Origin: Agrypnia vestita
Lineage: Eukaryota > Arthropoda > Insecta > Trichoptera > Phryganeidae
Length of the DNA stretch: 64,000 nucleotides
Direction: 5' to 3'
NCBI GenBank assembly: GCA_016648135.1
Contig: JADDOH010023167.1
Location: forward strand, 310,001 to 374,000
The notes under the pieces: generated by a model
The model's database searches: none
The model's input: the letters and a program-made list of their open reading frames with translations, nothing else
Told to the model about the DNA's origin: nothing
Made by a program: the position numbers and the translations under genes
Shown: in pieces, positions 57,411-64,000 of the stretch
How positions within the stretch are numbered: the stretch's first letter is position 1
How the letters are laid out: the number at the start of each line of letters is the position of its first letter

Positions 57411-57480
57411 GAAGTTACGGACGTTTCACGAAATTACGGGGACAGACGGATGGACAGACAACGAAACTATTATAATTGGG
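57411..57480. repeat. Short dispersed repeat
   Basis: GAAGTTACGGACGTTTCACG and GACGGATGGACAGACAACGA are the inverted counterpart of 5820-5875 and related to 52585. Confidence 0.55.
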
Positions 57481-59053
57481 ATACATTTCGTAAACACATT
57501 CGAATACTTAAATATTTTAAAATTGATAACTATGTAAAATATTTAATATATGAGCGTTTTAAATAAATTAAGTAGGTACCTACAGACAAAAATTTTTCGC
57601 AATGAACAAAAAAAATATATTAACACATATAACGAGTTTAAGTTTCGCAGGTAATCTTTTGACATGTTTCTTTTCTTTCTAGCAATATATATTTTCTTGC
57701 CTGGTCTAGAGAAAGCGTCGATAGTATTTACGACATCACTCCATTTCATACATTACCCAAGGCAACAAATAGTCCAGTTACCTCGGATTATTATTTTTCT
57801 AAACCTTTTCTGTCGAACTACGAGAGAGTTCAACAAAGCATTTTTTCCAGGTGTATTGCTGATCGTGCCCCAAATATTAAAACGCCAAGTCTATAACTTG
57901 TATTGATGCTAGATTGTATCGCAACTAGACCTGGCCAATAGATTACCAAATAATCTAGACCGATTCGAAACCCCTGGTGAAAGAACGAGTCACGTTTAAA
58001 ATATATTTTTTACGAGAAAAAGATACCCGTAAATTATAGGGAAGTTGGAGAATTTGGACAGCGCGTTAATTAATAATACGGTCAGGTAATTCTTTCTATA
58101 TTCAATTAAAGCCATTTCAACATTTTTTGTGAGGCTCCGCCCCCTAGCTGCTGATCGCGGTCGGAATATATTTATTTCCCCTTGTAGACCAATTTAACGT
58201 CTATAATATAAAAAATAAAGAATAAAAGGATACTTTTCATTTGTACAACAACGACTGATGGAATTTTTTATGACTAATTAACCAGCCAATCATGAAACAA
58301 TGTATTCGTTATGAAGACATCATCAATATACCGAACCCAATAAAACAAAAAATTTGCAACGTTCGCAATTATGTTGCAATTAATAATATATTTTTATTCT
58401 AAAAAATAATCTTAACATGTTTTGTTTACATGCAACATTATTATATGTAACAACGTAAAATGTAATAATGATGCAAACAATGCTAATAAATCACATTTTA
58501 CTGTTAGTCGATTAAATCCTACGCCCACAAAGGCCATTTTTTTACATAAAGATCATACATAGGTACTTTATCACTTTAATAGAAAAAAAAGGAAAATACA
58601 GTGTCCGGTGATGGGTGTCGAAACCTTTAATAGTATAAATATAATATGATCAATTTCATCGACAAAACACCCCCTATATGTCATTTTTCTCCAGCCATAA
58701 TGAAATGGCAGCCATTTCAATTTTTATGTTACCCAAACATGGGCGCGTGTCAATTTATTAATATCTACCAATGTAGAGGTCCTATAAATATCAAACAGGT
58801 CTGTCTTATTTGAAAGATAGAACAATAAGAATCAATATTACAGAATTTTACCAAAATTCAAAAAAATATTTGTTAAAAAAATTACGAAAAAAAACATGTC
58901 TTTTTTTTCATATTTTTTAGTTTATCGAGTTTAGTTTGTTATTAGGAAAATGACAAAAGGTGGTGTTTGGTAGATGAAATTGATAATATTTTATGCTATT
59001 AAAGACTCCGACATCGGTCCCCAGACATACTGTATAATCAAATAATTAAAAAT
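57481..59053. other. A+T-rich stretch, no gene seen
   Basis: An 80-codon ATG frame at 57664-57906 begins with a hydrophobic run but has low-complexity composition and no splice support. Not called. Confidence 0.4.
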
Positions 59054-59302
59054 ATGGAGGTACCAATATTCCGTGTTTCTTTTGCAGTAAACGAGTTGAC
59101 TTTTCTAACGCAACAACTGAGTCTCGCACTAATGGCTTGGATTTGCGAAAAATATCATTATATTAATAACGGATACGAAAAAATGTTAAGTAGCAGAAAA
59201 TTCGACATTTTGAGTAGTTTTTCTCATAAATATCAGTCATTTCAATACACTCAAACTATTAAACTTGAAATTCTGGACGTATGTAATTGGTTTAGGAAAT
59301 AG
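59054..59302 (+). other. Unrecognised 82-codon open frame
   Basis: It begins MEVPIFRVSFAVNELTFL at a reasonable start context. Composition is mixed but there is no motif, no splice signal and no neighbour to support a function. Confidence 0.15.
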
Positions 59303-60369
59303 CGCACCATGCAACATTTTTTTATCTATATGCACCTGTAATATTTTATATCAAGTGTTTGAAGTGCAAAACAAAGAACATAACATTTTATAAGAATACA
59401 TACATAACAGAAAACAAATATTAAACTTCCCACATTCTTATTCACCAGGTAATTGTTACATTTTTACATGATCCAATAATCAATCGGAGAATTTGCGTCC
59501 AATAAACAATGTATAAAAAAAGTGTCGACAAAATACATAACCTGGAATAAAACTCTATCGCAATCCTACCGTGTAATCAGCGGACGAGAGATAAAGATAA
59601 GATACGAATTCACAAAATTATCTCGACGGAATGGGCGTACATTCAAGAAGTTGTTTACGCCGACTGAGACAAAAGAATTATTCCAAGTTGGACCGCATTT
59701 CTATATTATTATTCACAAGAACCGCGTGATAATGAGGTGACATCACCCCCGAAATACTGTACAATCAAAGACAAAATGGCCATCTAAAAACGGTAAACAA
59801 AAGGCAACACTGCATCACACCTGTAATATTCCTCGAACTTTTTTCAAACCAACGTAAAAAACTCCAGAGAGCGGGAAAACTCACTCCGCGAACCGAACAA
59901 AGCGCGGCAAGGCAAAAATTTCAACTGATGTTCCGTTGAACTTTCTACGAGCCGTTCGGGTCCGTCCGGAAATGTTCGGATATTCAAACTTCGCCCTCGT
60001 GTCATTCTGTTCTCGGTACACAAAAGGTGACTCTGCAATTCAGTAAACGTATCGCGCATCAAAAAGTACAACACAAGCCCATGTGCAATCTGGTGGTTCT
60101 ATAAATTAAAAATATATTTTGAATAAAATACTTATTTAGCTATGATTTATGTTCACTTCGTGAAGTGTATGACTTTCTATGTGGGCGCGTTCGGGTGTTT
60201 CCGTCAAACATCGTTGAAAACTCGTCCTCATATCTCGTTCTCTCCGATACATTATGTGTGATGTCTCTTTCTTTATTCTCTGGCATTTGAAAAGTTTATT
60301 TCGTCCTTGTCTGATCAGTGTTGTGAGTCATAGCTTGCTCTCCCTTTATACCTTTTTCGTTCTCGCACC
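59303..60369. other. Unassigned, partly GC-richer stretch
   Basis: 59870-60060 is GC-richer with several TTCGG/CCGAA strings; frames are open but domainless. No gene. Confidence 0.4.
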
Positions 60370-60440
60370 GGGTATAGCCGAAGTAAAAATGGCCGCTCGG
60401 ATACAATATTTACCGCCGTGTGACAATGCTTATTAGTGTT
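60370..60440 (+). other. Short ATG frame in strong context
   Basis: AAAAATGGCCGC opens a 15-codon frame (MAARIQYLPPCDNAY). The start context is ideal but the frame is very short and no donor splice site follows before the stop. It could be a leader peptide or part of a repeat. Confidence 0.15.
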
Positions 60441-62039
60441 GCCACATCAGGGATTATAGTGTTTCGAATGATAAACAAATTATGCTTGAATAAACTTTTA
60501 CATTTACGGCTACGACAACAATGGGACGCAAGTTTCGCACGCAATTTTAAGTCAAACACGCAAAAACTTTTACGTATAATTTAATGAAATGAAGTATGAT
60601 GTAAGATTTGAAAAATGTATTTTAAACTACTTTTTAATGTACCTGTGAAATCTTCAATATCAAAACGTAGGCGTCAAATGACTTTCCCAGCATACATGTC
60701 AACTATTTTAATGACCGAATAAACGTGATCATTATGTATTGCCAACAACTATTGTTGATATAATTCTATTATATGCGTGTAACATGTGTTACAAAACAGA
60801 CGTTCCAGCAAATTATATTTCTAACTGCTAAAATAATGAAAACTTCAAACATTGTTTGTGATAATCTACAAGCTAGGTATCTTGTATTTATAAATATTAT
60901 AACATTATTATTGTTTCGCAAACAAAACATTGAACAATATTCATCGCAGAATGCTGTAGGGATTGAGTAATTATTAGATTCCACTTAGATTCCATGAAAC
61001 TATTTACATATATTAAATAAGATAATTAATTAAAAATAATGATAGTTTTAAAAATTATTATGTAAATAAATTTATATTATTAATTAACTTAATTTATTAT
61101 TTGATCGTTAAATAAAATCACCAAAAAAGACCAGACGTTTAGAAAATGTATTATTACAAAAATGTGCTGTTGAAGACAAAAAAGGTTGTTTCTAGTACAA
61201 AAAGCTGTGCATTAGTAAAGTTCTGAGAAACAAATATTAATTAAATAATCCTTATCTTAAGAAAAAGTTGATTTAAAATTCTAGCCGTATTTCGTCCTAC
61301 GGCTAGAAGTTTTATTTCTGACGTTTCCATTTAACGTGACGTATCTGTATTTTTCGATTATAATTGTAGCCGTAATTCGTCCTACGCCTAGAAATTTTAT
61401 TTCCGACTTTTCTGCGCTTAACTTCATGTCAATTCTTCATTTATTTCGCCAACCAATTTGTTCCACAGTTATAGTCAAGTCGAGAAATAAACTGTGTATT
61501 TTTAATGCTGCGAGTTTTGTGTAGTAGCGTCCTTCTTCAAAAGGTCCTATGCCAGGCGCACGTCATGCAGAAATGTTATTTTTTACAAATTCCACCCAAA
61601 ACTTTCTGTGTAAATTTTGTCTTTTCTGTGGTAAATGTAAATACGAATACGACAAATATCATCTGTCATCTGTCATATAATGATATCATAAAATGTTTTA
61701 TTTATTTTTGTGAAAAGAAACGTATGTCTGAAATTAGTATTGTACCCGATTTAATTATATATAAATCGTCTTCGAAATATGTTGGAATTTTTCGCCGTAT
61801 TAGCTATACCTATATAAAATATTTATTTATTTAGAAAATATTGTTTACAATACTTCTTTTATAGTGCAGGTATTTTTGTGGATTAAAACTACTCAAAATA
61901 GTTCATTGTATATAGTTAATTTTTTTTTTAAATGTATATACCCTTATAGGTATATACTTCTAATATACGTGTATAGTCGATCACAGCATAACCTAAGTTT
62001 ATATCCACTGCACGCCACTGGTACCTACACTAGTACCTA
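60441..62039. other. A+T-rich stretch, no gene seen
   Basis: TAATTCGTCCTACG and TATTTCGTCCTACGGC near 61284 and 61371 form a short direct repeat with ATTTAT..CTGACGTTT. Frames at 61336 and 61505 have no recognisable domain. Confidence 0.4.
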
Positions 62040-62455
62040 CAGGGTGTAACATAGCTAGTCCACAATACTTTACAAGTGAATTCCTGCCTTGATTATGAGT
62101 CGAAAATGTTCAAGCAATCATGAAGCATCAATAGTTGTGGAGATATGCGACGTAAAAATTATCATTTTTTCCAATATTTCTGTTTTTTTTTAAAACGTTG
62201 TACCATCATCACAGTAACTTATATCGAATATGAAAAATTAATTCCCTTTAATACAAGTCAAATGAAATGATAAAAACCTTGCAATTAACGCAGGGTTTAT
62301 ATCATTTTATTTAACTTGTATTGAAACATTTCATTATTTTATATCATTTTATTTAACTTGTATATATATATATATATATAAAAGAAACGAATAAATTTTT
62401 CGTATTCGATGTAAGTTACTGTAATGGTATTGCAACTTTTTACAAAAAATACGTT
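62040..62455. mobile_element. Family A left half
   Basis: This is the cleanest left terminus in the window: CAGGGTGTAACATAGCTAGT, then GAGTCGAAAATGTTCAAGCA. The centre at 62270-62360 has CTTGCAATTAACGCAGGG and a TA microsatellite (62359-62380). The right half stops where a LINE tail begins at 62463. Confidence 0.7.
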
Positions 62456-62462
62456 GGAACTT

Positions 62463-62590
62463 CTTACCATCACGCCGTTTCGCCGTGGGGGTAAGCAGAG
62501 ATGATAGCGCGCCACACTATTTTGCCTGACATACAGCTCTCGCCTCATACACGAGCACATACATATTGTTGAGGCATTGTCACGTGTTAC
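62463..62590 (-). pseudogene. LINE 3' tail fragment
   Basis: CTTACCATCACGCCGTTTCG and GGGGGTAAGCAGAGATGATA match the tails at 6672 and 7405. It abuts a family A element, possibly having inserted into it. Confidence 0.6.
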
Positions 62591-62861
62591 TATCAGCGTT
62601 CCATTTATATTTCTAATACCTATGTGTGCGGGCTATAAATTCATCTGAGCATTAAATTTTGTACAAAAATAAATGTATGTAAAAAATATTAACTTTTTTT
62701 GCATTCGTAAGTTATTATGCCGCGGAAGAAAGTTGGTACAGATCTAATCACGAAGTTTCGAATATCTGTCTGTCCGTAATACGCTGGAATTACAATAACA
62801 ACACTGATGACGATGACTAGCTGCTAATGAGTGAATCACCCAAGGGTCGTTATAAATTAAC

Positions 62862-63160
62862 TAGCTGTGTCCGCGCGGCTTCGCACGCGTAGATTTTTAG
62901 TACCTACACTGTTTGGATCGTCATAGAACTTTCGCGAACCTTTTAGAACATTCTCCTTCCAGAACTTTCAAGAAATTTATCGAATATACATGAGCCTTCT
63001 AGACACACCGACACATTCCGCCACTCAGTTAAGAACCTTATAGAACTTTCGGGAATTTTCTAGAACCTTCTCCTTCCAGAACTTTCTAGAAGAGGTTTTT
63101 CCGGAACCTTCTAGACTCACCGACACAGTCGGCGCGCCTTTTTAGAAACAATCTGAAGCA
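62862..63160 (+). repeat. Tandem repeat rich in heat-shock-element-like sites
   Basis: After ACTAGCTGTGTCCGCGCGGC (a common insect repeat end) two units of about 110 bp follow (from 62930 and 63041). Each contains TAGAACTTTCG, CTTCTCCTTCCAGAACTTTC-like sequence and ACACCGACACA or TCACCGACACA. TTC..GAA alternations such as TTTTCTAGAACCTTC and TTTCTAGAAG fit heat-shock factor binding units. No promoter core or frame follows. Confidence 0.5.
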
Positions 63161-63295
63161 TTTGCGGCCTTCCCATAACAAAACAATATGCTAGAAAGCA
63201 CATTTTCGTCACCCACTCCCACCCACGCACAGCATAACCACCGGTGGGTGATTGTGGAGAAAACTTGGCTGATAGGAAACACAGGTTTCTTTTAC

Positions 63296-63434
63296 ATATA
63301 TATATATATATATATATTATTATATATATATATAATATATATATATATCTAATCTATTATATATTAGTTTTAAATCGAAGGCTTTCACGGGTACAATATG
63401 TGTTAGTTCTAACTACTTTGGGGTAACCCGCGTC

Positions 63435-63469
<35 letters not shown>

Positions 63470-63500
63470 TATATAGATATTATTATATATAATATATGTT
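63296..63500. repeat. TA microsatellites flanking a short unique segment
   Basis: TA runs at 63296-63365 and 63437-63500 flank a 70-bp segment containing GGCTTTCACGGGTACAATAT and GGGGTAACCCGCG. Confidence 0.85.
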
Positions 63501-63536
63501 GTTTAAAAGAAGTTTTCGCGAGGTATATGCATTATG

Positions 63537-63598
63537 AAAAGGTTATCTCTGACAGTTAAGAGATAACAGTTATCTCTATCTCTCTGTCAGAGAGACCA
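63537..63598. repeat. Short hairpin
   Basis: GGTTATCTCTGACAG on the left and CTGTCAGAGAGACC on the right pair imperfectly around AGAGATAAC repeats. Confidence 0.5.
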
Positions 63599-63813
63599 GC
63601 TTGTGAATGGTTATCCCAGTGTAACCGAAATAAAGCACAAAAATAAAATATTTTACAAATCCGCGAAGTTCCCGAAAAATAACCTTTTTATATATATATC
63701 CACAATCCACAAATTTAACAAAAAAAAATTGTGTAATCTTATCTTAATATTGTAAACAAGGATTTTTTGAAATAAATAAATAAAAATATTGAGTGATTGT
63801 TATGTCCCGTGAT

Positions 63814-63990
63814 TTTTCACTTGTTTACAGCTAGTTATCTAAGCTATTTTTCACTTGTTTACAGCTAGTTATCTATAAGCTATTTTTCACTTGTTTACAG
63901 CTAGTTATCTATAAGCTATTTTTCACTTGTTTACAGCTAGTTATCTATAAGCTATTTTTCACTTGTTTACAGCTAGTTATCTAAGCGTAT
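63814..63990. repeat. 36-bp satellite, five copies
   Basis: The unit contains TTTTTCACTTGTTTACAGC followed by TAGTTATCTATAAGCTA. Outer copies lack a TA. Copies are nearly identical and the array ends just before the window edge. Confidence 0.92.
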
Positions 63991-64000
63991 ATTCCCCAGA

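Noticed and set aside
57664..57906. Secreted protein gene starting with a hydrophobic run
   Set aside because: Composition is typical of random A+T-rich frames; no donor site or homologous domain recognised.
1..64000. CRISPR array or bacterial operon
   Set aside because: Tandem repeats have no regular unique spacers, and there are no ribosome binding sites or gene strings; the transposon content is animal.

Overview
This window looks like gene-poor nuclear DNA from an insect. It is A+T-rich, has no long open reading frame, and is packed with degraded transposons. The transposon set is animal: LINE 3' ends, Penelope-like retroelement debris, hAT, PIF/Harbinger and pogo-type DNA elements, a tRNA-derived SINE and many foldback repeats. 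Frequent short strings such as taggtacct, and a LINE tail like those I associate with moth genomes, point to Lepidoptera. That is inference from memory and was not tested. Nothing bacterial (operons, ribosome binding sites) is present.

Layout. 1-9700: foldback repeats (two with hammerhead-like motifs), one SINE and two LINE 3' tails, with a short GC-rich island near 3.8 kb. 9.7-20 kb: LINE tails (one retaining a YADD reverse-transcriptase motif), short tandem duplications and foldbacks. 20.7-21.5 kb: a perfect 74-bp inverted repeat with hammerhead-like cores, next to the best host-gene candidate, a minus-strand first coding exon encoding a signal peptide and followed by a good splice donor. 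23.2-25.0 kb: a hAT element with an exact 8-bp target duplication, then a GCATGC-rich TIR element carrying a broken MADF domain. 27.5-28.9 kb: a CpG-rich possible 5' exon and another repeat. 31-35 kb: foldbacks, then a LINE 3' end with an (ATT)n tail against a GC-rich island. 39-45.5 kb: a 69-bp tandem array inside a foldback, an internally deleted PIF/Harbinger element with TTA target duplication, and three tandem copies of a 507-bp unit. 46-56 kb: a heat-shock-element-rich promoter-like region, more hammerhead-like motifs with a recurring peptide-coding block, a pogo-like MITE and large foldbacks. 56-64 kb: mostly unassigned sequence, then a second heat-shock-element-like tandem repeat, TA microsatellites and a 36-bp satellite at the right edge.

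How it fits together. Only the exon at 21231-21306 is reasonably supported as host coding sequence. If real, its large first intron would run leftward through the debris at 1-21 kb. The CpG-rich islands at 3.8, 27.5 and 34.9 kb could be 5' exons or promoters, but nothing here proves transcription. The most interesting theme is a set of at least nine sites whose sequence follows the hammerhead ribozyme plan: CTGANGA, a compensated stem II, GAAA and a palindromic stem III. They often occur as head-to-head pairs, as expected of Penelope-like element termini. One copy (47447-47486) folds into all three stems.
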